From Streptomyces humidus (GTDB taxonomy: Bacteria; Actinomycetota; Actinomycetes; Streptomycetales; Streptomycetaceae), in NCBI RefSeq assembly GCF_014649655.1, contig NZ_BMTL01000009.1, forward strand, positions 1 to 64,000: DNA of 64,000 nucleotides. The letters run 5' to 3'. This document shows positions 25,302-36,930 of this stretch, piece after piece. The stretch's first letter is position 1. Each line of letters opens with the position of its first letter. Made by a program: the position numbers and the translations under genes. A model generated the notes under the pieces. It was given only the letters and a program-made list of their open reading frames with translations, was not told where the DNA came from and did no database searches.

Positions 25302-25959
25302 CGCCACGCTGCACGCGACCGAGCAGAACCCGGACGACTTCGCGGTCCAGATCGCGGACCAGATCGAGAGCTTCCTGGTGGCCGTCACCGAGGTGGCGAA
25401 GGGCGACGAGCCGGGCTCGGCGGTCCCCTTCCTGCTGCTGGAGGTCTCCCAGCTGCTGCTGGCCGGCGGCCGCCTCGGCGCCCACGAGGACATCCTCCCC
25501 GACGAGCGCTACGAGCCCGACCCGGGTTTCGAGCCGGACGCGGACGAGCTGCGCGAGAACCTGGCCCGCCTCCTGGAGCCGGTCGACGTCTACTCCGAGG
25601 TCTTCGACCCCTACGAGCCCCGCAAGGCGCCCGTGCCGGCCCGGATCTCCGACGACCTCGCGGACGTCATCGCCGACCTGCGCCACGGCATGGTCCACTA
25701 CCGGGCCGGCCGTACCACCGAGGCCCTGTGGTGGTGGCAGTTCTCCTACTTCTCCAACTGGGGCTCCACGGCGTCGGCGACGCTGCGCGCCCTGCACTCG
25801 GTGCTCGCCCACGTCCGTCTGGACCAGCCCCTGGAGGAACTGGACGGCCTCGACACCGACCAGTCGACCCTGGGCGACGAGACACTGGAGTTCGAGGCGG
25901 GCCGGTTGATGGCGCAGGAGATCGGCGGACAGCCGGGGCTCGACGGCGTCAGGAGCTGA
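25294..25959 (+). CDS. DUF5063-family protein
   Basis: 221-aa acidic cytoplasmic protein ([20 protein letters not shown], then [41 protein letters not shown]). The [12 protein letters not shown] block is the most distinctive feature. It overlaps recR by 8 bp and is probably co-expressed. Conserved downstream of recR in Streptomyces; no biochemical function is known. Confidence 0.85.
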   Translation: MSDATLHATEQNPDDFAVQIADQIESFLVAVTEVAKGDEPGSAVPFLLLEVSQLLLAGGRLGAHEDILPDERYEPDPGFEPDADELRENLARLLEPVDVYSEVFDPYEPRKAPVPARISDDLADVIADLRHGMVHYRAGRTTEALWWWQFSYFSNWGSTASATLRALHSVLAHVRLDQPLEELDGLDTDQSTLGDETLEFEAGRLMAQEIGGQPGLDGVRS

Positions 25960-26205
25960 CGACCGCGCGGCGGCCGGGAAGCATGTCCGCGCCCGCACGA
26001 CAGTGCTTGAAACTTAATTCACAGCTATCACTTCGGCGTCAGTGGGCAGGGAAGTCCCGACGACGGGCGTCCGCGCGTCCTCCGCGGGCCCGCGAGTCTC
26101 ACCATGCGGTACCCGGGAGGCGGATTTCGGGCGCTCGTTAGACTGAGCCGACCGCAGTACAAGGGCGTATGTGCGGGAAAGAGACAAACTGAGCGAGGAG
26201 CGCAC

Positions 26206-27483
26206 GTGGGCCTTGTCGTGCAGAAGTACGGAGGCTCCTCCGTAGCCGATGCCGAGGGCATCAAGCGCGTCGCCAAGCGGATCGTGGAAGCGAAGAAGAA
26301 CGGCCACCAGGTGGTCGTCGTCGTTTCCGCGATGGGCGACACGACGGACGAGCTGATCGATCTCGCCGAGCAGGTGTCACCGATGCCCAGCGGCCGGGAA
26401 TTCGACATGCTGCTGACCGCCGGGGAGCGGATCTCCATGGCCCTGCTGGCTATGGCGATCAAGAACCTGGGTCACAGCGCCCAGTCGTTCACCGGCAGCC
26501 AGGCAGGCGTGATCACCGACTCGGTCCACAACAAAGCCCGGATCATCGATGTCACGCCGGGCCGCATCCGGACCGCGCTGGACGAGGGCAACATCGCCAT
26601 CGTCGCCGGGTTCCAGGGCGTCAGCCAGGACAAGAAGGACATCACCACGCTGGGGCGCGGCGGTTCCGACACGACGGCCGTGGCCCTGGCCGCCGCGCTC
26701 GACGCCGAGGTCTGCGAGATCTACACCGACGTGGACGGCGTGTTCACCGCCGACCCGCGCGTGGTGAAGAAGGCCCGCAAGATCGACTGGATCGCCTTCG
26801 AGGACATGCTGGAGCTCGCGGCCTCCGGCTCCAAGGTGCTGCTCCACCGCTGTGTGGAGTACGCCCGCCGCTACAACATCCCGATCCACGTCCGCTCGTC
26901 CTTCAGCGGTCACGAGGGCACGTGGGTCAGCAGTGCACCGATCGAGCAAGGGGACAAGCCGGTGGAGCAGGCCATCATCTCCGGTGTCGCGCACGACACC
27001 TCCGAGGCCAAGGTCACGGTCGTCGGCGTGCCGGACAAGCCGGGCGAGGCCGCCGCGATCTTCCGCACGATCTCCGACGCCGAGATCAACATCGACATGA
27101 TCGTGCAGAACGTGTCCGCGGCCTCCACGGGCCTGACGGACATCTCCTTCACCCTCCCCAAGGCCGAGGGCCGCAAGGCCATCGACGCCCTGGAGAAGAA
27201 CCGGTCCGGCATCGGCTTCGACTCGCTGCGCTACGACGACCAGATCGGCAAGATCTCCCTGGTCGGCGCGGGGATGAAGACCAACCCGGGCGTGACGGCC
27301 GACTTCTTCAAGGCTCTCGCCGACGCGGGCGTCAACATCGAGCTCATCTCGACCTCCGAGATCCGCATCTCGGTCGTGACCCGGGCCGACGACGTCAACG
27401 AGGCGGTGCGCGCCGTGCACAGCGCCTTCGGGCTCGACTCCGACAGCGACGAGGCCGTCGTCTACGGGGGCACCGGGCGTTGA
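26206..27483 (+). CDS. lysC: Aspartokinase (alpha subunit)
   Basis: 425-aa enzyme phosphorylating aspartate, first step to lysine, threonine, methionine and diaminopimelate. N-terminal kinase domain begins [15 protein letters not shown] (KYGGSS phosphate loop), with [28 protein letters not shown] and [13 protein letters not shown]. Two ACT domains follow (from about residue 265), which bind lysine/threonine in feedback control. GTG start with GAGCGAGGAGCGCAC before it. It overlaps asd by 4 bp (TTGA), making a classic operon. Confidence 0.97.
   Translation: MGLVVQKYGGSSVADAEGIKRVAKRIVEAKKNGHQVVVVVSAMGDTTDELIDLAEQVSPMPSGREFDMLLTAGERISMALLAMAIKNLGHSAQSFTGSQAGVITDSVHNKARIIDVTPGRIRTALDEGNIAIVAGFQGVSQDKKDITTLGRGGSDTTAVALAAALDAEVCEIYTDVDGVFTADPRVVKKARKIDWIAFEDMLELAASGSKVLLHRCVEYARRYNIPIHVRSSFSGHEGTWVSSAPIEQGDKPVEQAIISGVAHDTSEAKVTVVGVPDKPGEAAAIFRTISDAEINIDMIVQNVSAASTGLTDISFTLPKAEGRKAIDALEKNRSGIGFDSLRYDDQIGKISLVGAGMKTNPGVTADFFKALADAGVNIELISTSEIRISVVTRADDVNEAVRAVHSAFGLDSDSDEAVVYGGTGR
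26962..27483 (+). CDS. lysC: Aspartokinase beta subunit from internal start
   Basis: In-frame GTG at 26962 preceded by AAGGGG with 8-nt spacing would give a 173-aa protein starting [21 protein letters not shown], which aligns with the beta subunit start of actinobacterial alpha2-beta2 aspartokinases (MEEAVLTGVATDKSEAKVTV). It holds only the regulatory ACT domains. Confidence 0.7.
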   Translation: MEQAIISGVAHDTSEAKVTVVGVPDKPGEAAAIFRTISDAEINIDMIVQNVSAASTGLTDISFTLPKAEGRKAIDALEKNRSGIGFDSLRYDDQIGKISLVGAGMKTNPGVTADFFKALADAGVNIELISTSEIRISVVTRADDVNEAVRAVHSAFGLDSDSDEAVVYGGTGR

Positions 27484-28556
27484 TCTCGGCAACGCGCCGG
27501 CCGACGCTCGCGGTCGTGGGGGCGACCGGGGCGGTCGGCACGGTCATGCTGCGGATCCTGTCCCAGCGTGCCGACGTCTGGGGCGAGATCAGACTCGTCG
27601 CCTCGCCGCGTTCGGCCGGCCGCAAGCTGGTCGTGCGCGGCGAGGAGGTCGAGGTGCTGGCCCTGTCGGAGGAGGTCTTCGACGGGGTCGACGTCGCGAT
27701 GTTCGACGTCCCCGACGAGGTCGCCGCGCACTGGGCGCCGGTCGCCGCCGCCCGGGGCGTGGTCGTGGTGGACAACTCCGGCGCCTTCCGGATGGACCCG
27801 GACGTGCCGCTGGTGGTCCCGGAGGTCAACGGGCACAAGGTGCGCAACCGGCCGCGCGGGATCGTCGCCAACCCCAACTGCACGACCCTGTCGATGATCG
27901 TCGCCCTGGGCGCGCTGCACGCCGAGTACGGGCTGCGCGAGCTGGTGGTGTCCTCGTACCAGGCGGTGAGCGGGGCCGGGCGGGCCGGGGTGGAGACGCT
28001 GCGGCAGCAGATCGCGCTCGTCGCCGGCACCGAGCTGGGCACGCACCCGGGCGACGTGCGGCGGGCCGTCGGCGACAACACGGGGCCGTTCCCGGAGCCG
28101 GTCGCCCTGAACGTCGTCCCGTGGGCGGGGTCGCTGCGCGAGGACGGCTGGTCCTCGGAGGAGATGAAGGTGCGGGACGAGTCCCGCAAGATCCTCGGGC
28201 TGCCCAGGCTGCCGGTCGCGGTGACCTGCGTGCGCGTCCCCGTCGTCACCACGCACTCGCTCACCGTCCACGCCCGCTTCCAGGACGAGGTCACCGTCGA
28301 CGGGGCCCGCGAGATCATCGCGACGGCTCCCGGCGTCGTCCTCTTCGACAACCCGGCCGCGGGGGAGTTCCCCACGCCCGCCGACGTGGTCGGCACCGAC
28401 CCCACCTGGGTGGGCCGGGTGCGGCGCGCCCTGGACGACCCGACGGCGCTGGAACTGTTCGTGTGCGGGGACAACCTGCGCAAGGGGGCCGCCCTGAACA
28501 CGGCGCAGATCGCGGAGCTGCTGGCGGCGGAACTGTCCCACGGCGAGGGGCGCTGA
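27480..28556 (+). CDS. asd: Aspartate-semialdehyde dehydrogenase
   Basis: 358-aa NADPH enzyme reducing aspartyl phosphate. Nucleotide loop [16 protein letters not shown], active-site Cys in [23 protein letters not shown], and the substrate Arg/His region near [23 protein letters not shown] start overlapping the lysC stop (TTGA), so translation is coupled. The operon ends in a hairpin terminator at 28657. Confidence 0.95.
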   Translation: MISATRRPTLAVVGATGAVGTVMLRILSQRADVWGEIRLVASPRSAGRKLVVRGEEVEVLALSEEVFDGVDVAMFDVPDEVAAHWAPVAAARGVVVVDNSGAFRMDPDVPLVVPEVNGHKVRNRPRGIVANPNCTTLSMIVALGALHAEYGLRELVVSSYQAVSGAGRAGVETLRQQIALVAGTELGTHPGDVRRAVGDNTGPFPEPVALNVVPWAGSLREDGWSSEEMKVRDESRKILGLPRLPVAVTCVRVPVVTTHSLTVHARFQDEVTVDGAREIIATAPGVVLFDNPAAGEFPTPADVVGTDPTWVGRVRRALDDPTALELFVCGDNLRKGAALNTAQIAELLAAELSHGEGR

Positions 28557-28656
28557 CCAGCGTGCATCGAGGATTGTAAGATCTTTCAGGCAATGTGAGC
28601 CGGTCGACGGTCCGAACCACTTGTATCGGGCACCTTTGGCATCCGAAGATTTCCCT

Positions 28657-28686
28657 CCCGCCCTCCGCAACCGCGCGCAGGGCGGG
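28657..28686 (+). terminator. Rho-independent terminator of lysC-asd
   Basis: CCCGCCCT (28657-28664) pairs perfectly with AGGGCGGG (28679-28686), followed closely by GGGCGTCTTT. Confidence 0.75.
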
Positions 28687-28723
28687 GGGCGTCTTTGCGG
28701 TCACCCTTCGGTGTGCGCAGGCG

Positions 28724-28737
28724 TGTGAGCGATCACA
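28724..28737. promoter_or_regulatory. TGTGA-N4-TCACA palindrome upstream of sigma factor gene
   Basis: TGTGAGCGATCACA. The same fixed bases and spacing recur at 63050-63063 between crp and nth. It sits about 160 bp before the proposed sigma-factor start. The spacing is 2 bp shorter than the classical CRP box. The remainder of 28557-28894 holds the terminator and no gene that I can support. Confidence 0.5.
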
Positions 28738-28894
28738 GCGTATGGGGATGCCGTGGTCCGGGCGCGGGGGCGCCCGTTCCTATGGGATACAGGGGAAGAG
28801 CGGGACACATGAGACGGGTGCGCGGGGCCTCGGCCGACGCGAAAGAGACGCCGGACGCGTACAACCTCCACGGGGGGAAGTGTGTCCAACTGGC

Positions 28895-29569
28895 GTGGCA
28901 GAGGTACTCGAACTCCCGGTGGCGCCCCGCGGCGCCGCCCTGCGGCCGCCGCGCGGCTCCGTGCGGCCCCGCACGTCCGGCGGCATGCCGGTGATCGCGC
29001 CCATGCCCGCAGCGCGGCCCGCCCGCGTCCCCAGCCAGCGTGACGGCGCCGAAGCCGCCGAGAACGCCGTGGCCGCCGGCACCACCGTCGACCACCTCAC
29101 CGAGACCTACCGGGCCCACTACCGCTCGCTGCTCGGTCTGGCCGCCCTCCTCCTCGACGACACCGCCTCCTGCGAGGACGTCGTCCAGGAGGCCTTCATC
29201 CGCGTCCACTCCGCTCGCAAGCGCGTCCGCGACCCGCAGAAGACGCTCGCCTACCTGCGCCAGACGGTCGTCAACCTCTCCCGTTCCGCGCTGCGCCGCC
29301 GCATCCTCGGCCTGAAGCTCCTCTCCAAGCCGATGCCGGACATGGCCAGCGCGGAGGAGGGCGCCTACGACCAGCTGGAGCGCGACTCGCTGATCAAGGC
29401 GATGAAGGGCCTGCAGCGCCGGCAGCGCGAGGTCCTCGTGCTGCGCTACTTCGCGGACATGACCGAGGCCCAGGTCGCCGAGACCCTCGGCATCTCCCTC
29501 GGCTCGGTCAAGGCGTACGGCTCGCGCGGGATAGCGGCCCTGCGCAGAGCCATGGAGGCGTCGGCGTGA
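28895..29569 (+). CDS. ECF-type RNA polymerase sigma factor (SigE-like family)
   Basis: 224-aa group IV sigma factor. Region 2 (TYRAHYRSLLGLAALLLDD, CEDVVQEAFIRVHSA, LAYLRQTVVNLSRSALRRR) and region 4 (LQRRQREVLVLRYFADMTEAQVAETLGISLGSVKAYGSRGIAALRRAM). About 60 variable residues precede region 2. The start is uncertain: GTG 28895 gives AEVLELPVAP, with GGGGGGAAG rather far upstream, and the frame stays open further 5'. It overlaps the following membrane protein (GTGA), the usual layout for a sigma/anti-sigma pair. Confidence 0.88.
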   Translation: MAEVLELPVAPRGAALRPPRGSVRPRTSGGMPVIAPMPAARPARVPSQRDGAEAAENAVAAGTTVDHLTETYRAHYRSLLGLAALLLDDTASCEDVVQEAFIRVHSARKRVRDPQKTLAYLRQTVVNLSRSALRRRILGLKLLSKPMPDMASAEEGAYDQLERDSLIKAMKGLQRRQREVLVLRYFADMTEAQVAETLGISLGSVKAYGSRGIAALRRAMEASA

Positions 29570-30753
29570 GCGGAGCAGCCGGAGAGCGGGACCCCCACGG
29601 CCTCCCCGACGGCCCCGGCGGGCCCGGCAGTCCTGACGGTCCCGAGCGCGACGAGCCCCTCGCGGGGCACGGGCCGCCGTCGCCCGCACAACAGCCGAAG
29701 CAATCGCACGCTGGGAACTCAACCGTGAACCACCGCCTCGACGACCAGGGCCCCGACGGGCTCGACTCGGACGAGCCGGCACTGCGCCGGATGCTGCAGG
29801 ACGCCGTCCAGGAGCTGGAGCCCCGTGACGGCGCCCTGGACCACCTGCGGCGGGCCGTGCCCGTCCGGCGGGCCCGCAAGCGGCAGGCGGCCGTCGGCAT
29901 GGCGGCCGCGGCCCTCTTCCTCGGCACCGCCGTCCCCGCCGTGCTGCACGTCTCGAACGCGGGCGGCTCCGACGCCGACCCTTCCGTCGCCGGCCGGGCC
30001 TCCCAGGCGCTGGGTGGCGTGGACCAGGGCAAGAACCCCGACGGCGCCGCCTCGGGCGAGATCGGCGACTCGTCGGGCAAGAGCGGCGAACCGGGGACGG
30101 GCGGGGCCACCGGCTCCGGCCCGGGCAAGGAGTCCTCGGGCGGCACCGCCTCCGCCGGCCCCGCCGTCTCCTCCCCGGCGAGCCCGCCCGGCTGCCTGCC
30201 CGCCCAGCTGAAGGCCGCCGACCCCACCGTCGCCGTCCCCGACGCGGCCGGCATCGTCTACGGCGTCTTCCGCGTGCAGAACTCCTCGACCGCCGCCTGC
30301 ACCGTCGGGGGCGCGGTCTCCCTGACGTACGACGCCCAGGGCGCCGCCGACGCCTCGAAGATCACCGTGTCGGCGCACGCCTCCGGGGACGTGGCGGCCG
30401 GGCTGCCCGACCCCTCCCTCGACGTCGCCCGGCTCACCCTCGCGCCCGGCTCCGCCTACGAGGTGAAGTTCGCCTGGGCGCCTTCGCAGACCTGCCCCGC
30501 CACGGGCGGAGCAGACGGCGGTGACGGCGGCGGCACGGCCTCCCCCTCGCCCACGCCGAGCGGCCAGCCCGGCACGACCGGCGGCGAGACCGCCTCCGGC
30601 GCCACGGCCCAGCTGTACGCCGCGGACGGCACGGCCGACGGGAGCGTCGTGGTGTCGTACAAGGCCGAGGACGGCTCGGCGGTGGCCAAGGCGACCGTGC
30701 CGAACGCGTGCGCGGGGACGATCTACCGGACGGGCGTGCTGGCCTCGTCCTGA
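29566..30753 (+). CDS. Single-pass membrane protein, putative anti-sigma factor
   Basis: 395 aa. A cytoplasmic part of about 105 residues includes a helix-rich segment DEPALRRMLQDAVQELEPRDGALDHLRRAVPVRRARKRQ. One membrane helix lies at about 109-128. A Gly/Ser-rich linker then leads to an extracellular beta domain (CLPAQLKAADPTVAVPDAAGIVYGVFRVQNSSTAACTVGG style, with paired Cys, DUF4232-like). Topology and GTGA overlap with the sigma gene argue for an anti-sigma sensor, but there is no zinc-binding HxxxCxxC motif. The 3' end overlaps the convergent SURF1 gene by 31 bp. Confidence 0.75.
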   Translation: MSGAAGERDPHGLPDGPGGPGSPDGPERDEPLAGHGPPSPAQQPKQSHAGNSTVNHRLDDQGPDGLDSDEPALRRMLQDAVQELEPRDGALDHLRRAVPVRRARKRQAAVGMAAAALFLGTAVPAVLHVSNAGGSDADPSVAGRASQALGGVDQGKNPDGAASGEIGDSSGKSGEPGTGGATGSGPGKESSGGTASAGPAVSSPASPPGCLPAQLKAADPTVAVPDAAGIVYGVFRVQNSSTAACTVGGAVSLTYDAQGAADASKITVSAHASGDVAAGLPDPSLDVARLTLAPGSAYEVKFAWAPSQTCPATGGADGGDGGGTASPSPTPSGQPGTTGGETASGATAQLYAADGTADGSVVVSYKAEDGSAVAKATVPNACAGTIYRTGVLASS

Positions 30754-31562
30754 GCCCGGTCCGGCGACCCGGCGGCCACGGGCGCTCCGGCGGCCGCGGG
30801 TTCCTCCGGGAGGATCCCGAGCCGGGCGTCCCGCGCGGACTCCGCCTCGCGGCGCAGCAGCCGGAACCACATGAACACCACGAACCCGGCGAAGACGAAC
30901 CACTCGCCCGTGTAGCCGAGGTTCTGGAACGCCTTCAGATCGAGCCCCGTGCCGGCCGCCGCCTTCGCGGGCACCGCCGTCATCCCCGGACCGGCCGTGT
31001 CCAGGGTGATCCAGGCGTCGTAGAGGTCGTCGGGCACCAGGTTGACCAGCGACGCGGCACTGATCGCCGCGGTCTGCCCGGCCGGCAGGCCGCCCCGGGC
31101 GCTCACCCCGTCGTCGCCGGGCTGCTCGGAGGCCTGGAGCGCCCCGGTGACGGTCACCTCGCCGGCGGGCGGCGCCGGGGCCTTCGCGGCGTCGGCCCTG
31201 CCCGGCAGCCAGCCGCGCACGACCGGCAGCGCCCTGCCGCCGTCGACGCGCAACAGGGTCAGCACGTAGAAGCCGTTCTTCCCGGCCAGCTCCCGGCCCG
31301 GCACCAGCAGCTGCTCGCCGTAGCGGCCGGTGGCGGTGGCCTGCCTGCCGGAGGTCGCCTTGTCCACGGGCAGCAGCTCGGCCAGCGGGCGGGCGGGGTC
31401 CGTCCGGGCGGACTCGGCCTGGGCCTTCGCGTCACGATGGTCGTCCACCCGCGCCTCGAACCGGCTCAGCTGCCAGGACCCCATGAACACGCAGAAGGGG
31501 ATGGCCAGCAGCACGAAGACGTTGATCCCCCACCAGCGGGGCGTCAGCAGAAACCGGTACAC
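30723..31562 (-). CDS. SURF1-family protein
   Basis: 279-aa membrane protein of the Surf1/Shy1 family, which assists cytochrome c oxidase (haem aa3) assembly. N-terminal helix (WWGINVFVLLAIPFCVFMGSWQL), large extracytoplasmic domain with the typical ATGRY...LLVPGRELAGKNGFYVLTLL and PVVRGWLPG, and a second helix near the C-terminus (WFVFAGFVVFMWFRLL). GTG start with GGGGGG 4-9 bases upstream. Monocistronic. Confidence 0.92.
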   Translation of the reverse strand: MYRFLLTPRWWGINVFVLLAIPFCVFMGSWQLSRFEARVDDHRDAKAQAESARTDPARPLAELLPVDKATSGRQATATGRYGEQLLVPGRELAGKNGFYVLTLLRVDGGRALPVVRGWLPGRADAAKAPAPPAGEVTVTGALQASEQPGDDGVSARGGLPAGQTAAISAASLVNLVPDDLYDAWITLDTAGPGMTAVPAKAAAGTGLDLKAFQNLGYTGEWFVFAGFVVFMWFRLLRREAESARDARLGILPEEPAAAGAPVAAGSPDRAQDEASTPVR

Positions 31563-31708
31563 GCCCCCCACGGTACGGGGCCGCGACGGGCCCGTACCCC
31601 GCGGGGTGAGCCTCTTCGGTGGGAAGCGGGTGCGAAGACGGTGGGAAGTTGTCCACAGGCTGGGAACCTTGGCGTCTCTTTGTGGGCGCGGGCGGGCAGT
31701 ATGGGGCC

Positions 31709-33526
31709 ATGACTGAGAGCAACGGGTCCGCCGCACCCGACCGATACGAGGACATGCCTGACTGGGAGAAGCGCTTCCGGGCGCCCCGGGTGTCGCTGCC
31801 CGACTGGGCGCAGGACGCCCCCGACCACTCCCTCTTCGTGTCGAACGCGACCGGGACGTACGAGCTGTACGCCTGGGACCGTGCCACCGGTGAACGACGG
31901 CAGGTCACCGACCGGGCCAACGGCACGACGGACGGCGTGCTCTCCCCGGACGGCGCCTGGATCTGGTGGTTCGACGACAAGGACGGTGACGAGTTCGGAG
32001 TCTGGCGCCGCCAGTCCTTCACCGGCGGCGAGGACGAACTGGCGGCCCCGGGCCTCGACCCCTCCTACCCGGCGGGCCTCGCCCTCGGCCGCGACGGCCG
32101 CACCGCGGTGGTCGGCCGCTCCACCGACGAGGAGGGCACGACGATCCACGTGGCCCGGACCGGCGAGCCCCCCTTCGAGCTCTACCGCCACCGGGAGTCC
32201 GCGGGCGTCGGCGACCTCTCCCACGACGGCAGCCTGATCGCCGTCGAGCACACCGAGCACGGCGACGCGATGCACTCCGCGCTGCGCGTCCTGCGCCCGG
32301 ACGGCACGAAGGTCGCCGAGCTGGACGACACCCGCGGCGGCACCGAGGAGCTGGGCCTGGAGGTGCTCGGCTTCGCCCCGGTCGACGGCGACTCCCGCCT
32401 GCTCATCGGACACCAGCGCCGCGGCCGCTGGGAACCCCTGGTCTGGGACGTGGCGACGGGCTCCGAGACCGATCTGGACCTCGATCTGCCCGGCGACGTC
32501 AGCGCCGAGTGGTACCCGGACGGCTCGGGCCTGCTCGTCGTGCACAGCTTCGAGGCCCGCAGCGAGATGTTCCGCTACGACCTGGCGAGCGCCGCCCTGG
32601 AGCGGATCCCGACCCCGCCGGGCACGGTCTCCGGGGCGACGGCCCGCCCGGACGGCAGCGTGGAGTACCTGTGGTCCTCCTCCGCCCGGCCGCCCGCGGT
32701 CTACTCGACGACCGGCGAGGTGGTCCTCGATCCCCCCGGCCCGAAGTCCCCGGGCTCGGTCCCGGTGCGGGACGTGTGGGTGGAGGGCCCCGGCGGCCGC
32801 ATCCACGCGCTGGTCCAGAAGCCCGCGGGCGCCACCGGCCCGCTGCCCACCGTCTTCGACATCCACGGCGGCCCGACCTGGCACGACAGCGACGCCTTCG
32901 CGGCGGCGCCGGCGGCCTGGGTGGACCACGGCTACGCGGTCGTGCGGGTCAACTACCGCGGCTCCACGGGCTACGGCCGTGCCTGGACGGACGCGCTGAA
33001 ACACCGGGTCGGCCTGATCGAGCTGGAGGACATCGAGGCCGTGCGGGAGTGGGCGGTGAGCTCCGGCCTCGCCGACCCCGCCCGGCTGATCCTCACCGGC
33101 GGCTCCTGGGGCGGCTATCTCACCCTCCTGGGACTCGGCGTCCAGCCCGACGCCTGGGCCGTGGGCATCGCCGCCGTCCCCGTCGCCGACTACGTCACGG
33201 CCTACCACGACGAGATGGAGGCTCTGAAGGCGATGGACCGCACCCTGCTCGGCGGCACCCCGGAGGAGGTCCCCGAGCGTTTCGAGGCCTCGTCCCCGCT
33301 GACGTACGTCGACAAGGTGCGGGCCCCCGTCCACATCTCGGCCGGTGTGAACGACCCCCGCTGCCCGATCCGGCAGATCGACAACTACGTCGAGCGCCTG
33401 GAGGCGAGAGGGGCGGTGCACGAGGTGTACCGCTACGACGCGGGCCACGGCTCCCTGGTGGTGGACGAACGCATCAAGCAGGTCCGCCTGGAACTGGAGT
33501 TCGCGGAACGCCACCTGAACTCCTGA
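31709..33526 (+). CDS. S9-family prolyl oligopeptidase-type serine peptidase
   Basis: 605-aa cytoplasmic peptidase. The N-terminal two thirds is a WD/propeller-like domain (repeated SPDG, GWxVxxG-type blades: TTDGVLSPDGAWIWWFDDKDG, GDLSHDGSLIAVEHTEHG). The C-terminal alpha/beta hydrolase has GGSWGGYL (Ser466), NDPRCP (Asp549) and DAGHGSL (His580), plus the oxyanion region DIHGGPTWHD. No signal peptide. ATG 31709 lies shortly after GGCGGGCAGTATGGGG. The frame extends upstream to 31619 without a better start. Confidence 0.93.
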   Translation: MTESNGSAAPDRYEDMPDWEKRFRAPRVSLPDWAQDAPDHSLFVSNATGTYELYAWDRATGERRQVTDRANGTTDGVLSPDGAWIWWFDDKDGDEFGVWRRQSFTGGEDELAAPGLDPSYPAGLALGRDGRTAVVGRSTDEEGTTIHVARTGEPPFELYRHRESAGVGDLSHDGSLIAVEHTEHGDAMHSALRVLRPDGTKVAELDDTRGGTEELGLEVLGFAPVDGDSRLLIGHQRRGRWEPLVWDVATGSETDLDLDLPGDVSAEWYPDGSGLLVVHSFEARSEMFRYDLASAALERIPTPPGTVSGATARPDGSVEYLWSSSARPPAVYSTTGEVVLDPPGPKSPGSVPVRDVWVEGPGGRIHALVQKPAGATGPLPTVFDIHGGPTWHDSDAFAAAPAAWVDHGYAVVRVNYRGSTGYGRAWTDALKHRVGLIELEDIEAVREWAVSSGLADPARLILTGGSWGGYLTLLGLGVQPDAWAVGIAAVPVADYVTAYHDEMEALKAMDRTLLGGTPEEVPERFEASSPLTYVDKVRAPVHISAGVNDPRCPIRQIDNYVERLEARGAVHEVYRYDAGHGSLVVDERIKQVRLELEFAERHLNS

Positions 33527-33574
33527 ACCGCTCGGCAGAGGGGCGGGGACCGGCGGCGGGGGAGCGGGGTGACA

Positions 33575-35569
<1,995 letters not shown>

Positions 35570-35712
35570 GTGCGCGTGCGCGCCGGCGGCGCCCGGCGGC
35601 CGACCCTGGTTCGGAACGCTTCCCACGAGGGAGAAGACTGCCTCACCGGGGCGGAAGGTTCCACGAAGTACGTGAACACCCGGGGCGGAACTCTCGTAGG
35701 AAAGGGGAGGGA

Positions 35713-36930
35713 ATGCGAGAAACAGGCAACAGGGAGAACCCGGAAGCCGGAGGTGCCCGACCCGTGGCCATCGCCAAAGCGGCCCCGCACGAGGAAGGCA
35801 CGCGTCCGGACCGGCAGGACGCCCGAGACCGCAAGGCCCCCCACGAGGGGCCGGACGAGCACAACCGGCAGGACCGACCGACCGAGCGGGTCCCGCAGGC
35901 CCGGCAGGTTCCGCAGGCCCGGCGGGGCGTCCAGGAGGAGGCGGCGGGGGCGGCGGTGGCGGTCGGGGCGTCCGACCGGCCCGCACGTCTCAGCTCCCCG
36001 CTCGTCCTGACCATGCTGCTGCTCCTGATGGTGCTGCTGCAGAGCCCGGTCCGCCGTGCGCTGTCCGCGCCGGTGATGCAGAGCTGGATGACGGTGTTCG
36101 TGGCGGTGGTGGTCCAGGCGCTGCCGTTCCTGGTCCTCGGGGTGCTGCTGTCGGCGGCCATCGCCGTCTACGTGCCGCCCTCCTTCTTCGCCCGCGCGCT
36201 GCCCGCGCGCCCCGCGCTGGCGGTGCCGGTCGCCGGGCTCGCGGGCGCGGTGCTGCCCGGCTGCGAGTGCGCGTCGGTCCCCGTGGCGGGTGCGCTGGTC
36301 CGCCGGGGCGTCACCCCGGCCGCGGCTCTCGCCTTCCTTCTCTCCGCCCCGGCCATCAACCCGATCGTGCTGACGGCGACGGCCGTCGCCTTCCCCCGCG
36401 ACCCCGAGATGGTGCTGGCCCGGTTCGCCGCCAGTCTGCTCGCGGCGTGCGCGATGGGCTGGCTGTGGCAGCGGCTGGGCCGCACGGACTGGCTGCGGCT
36501 GCCGGCCCACGCGCCGCACGAGGGGGAGAGCAGGGGGGAGGCGTTCTGGGACTCCGTCCGGCACGACGTGATGCACGCGGGCGGATTCCTGGTCGTGGGC
36601 GCGATGGCGGCGGCGACGCTGAAGGCCGTCGCCCCGGCGAGCTGGCTGCGCACGGCCGCGGACAACCCGGCGGTGGCCGTCCTGACACTGGCCCTCCTCG
36701 CGGTGATCCTCTCCATCTGCTCGGAGGCGGACGCGTTCGTCGCCGCCTCCCTGACCCAGTTCTCCCTGACGGCCCGGCTCGCCTTCCTGGTGGTCGGCCC
36801 GATGATCGACCTCAAGCTGTTCGCGATGCAGGCGGGCACGTTCGGCCGGGGCTTCGCGCTTCGCTTCGCCCCGGCGACCTTCGCGCTGGCCATCGCGTCG
36901 GCGCTGCTCACGGGGTGGGTGCTGCTGTGA
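35713..36930 (+). CDS. UPF0718/DUF318 permease
   Basis: 405-aa membrane protein. About 90 charged N-terminal residues are followed by eight hydrophobic segments. Diagnostic motifs: GAVLPGCECASVPVAGALVRRGV and FLLSAPAINPIVLTATAVAF in the first half, ILSICSEADAFVAASL and VGPMIDLKLFAM in the second. The family includes ArsP-like and YcgR-type transporters; the conserved Cys pair suggests metal or metalloid chemistry. Strong GGAAAGGGGAGGGA ribosome site. Overlaps the TIGR03943 partner gene by 4 bp (GTGA). Confidence 0.92.
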   Translation: MRETGNRENPEAGGARPVAIAKAAPHEEGTRPDRQDARDRKAPHEGPDEHNRQDRPTERVPQARQVPQARRGVQEEAAGAAVAVGASDRPARLSSPLVLTMLLLLMVLLQSPVRRALSAPVMQSWMTVFVAVVVQALPFLVLGVLLSAAIAVYVPPSFFARALPARPALAVPVAGLAGAVLPGCECASVPVAGALVRRGVTPAAALAFLLSAPAINPIVLTATAVAFPRDPEMVLARFAASLLAACAMGWLWQRLGRTDWLRLPAHAPHEGESRGEAFWDSVRHDVMHAGGFLVVGAMAAATLKAVAPASWLRTAADNPAVAVLTLALLAVILSICSEADAFVAASLTQFSLTARLAFLVVGPMIDLKLFAMQAGTFGRGFALRFAPATFALAIASALLTGWVLL

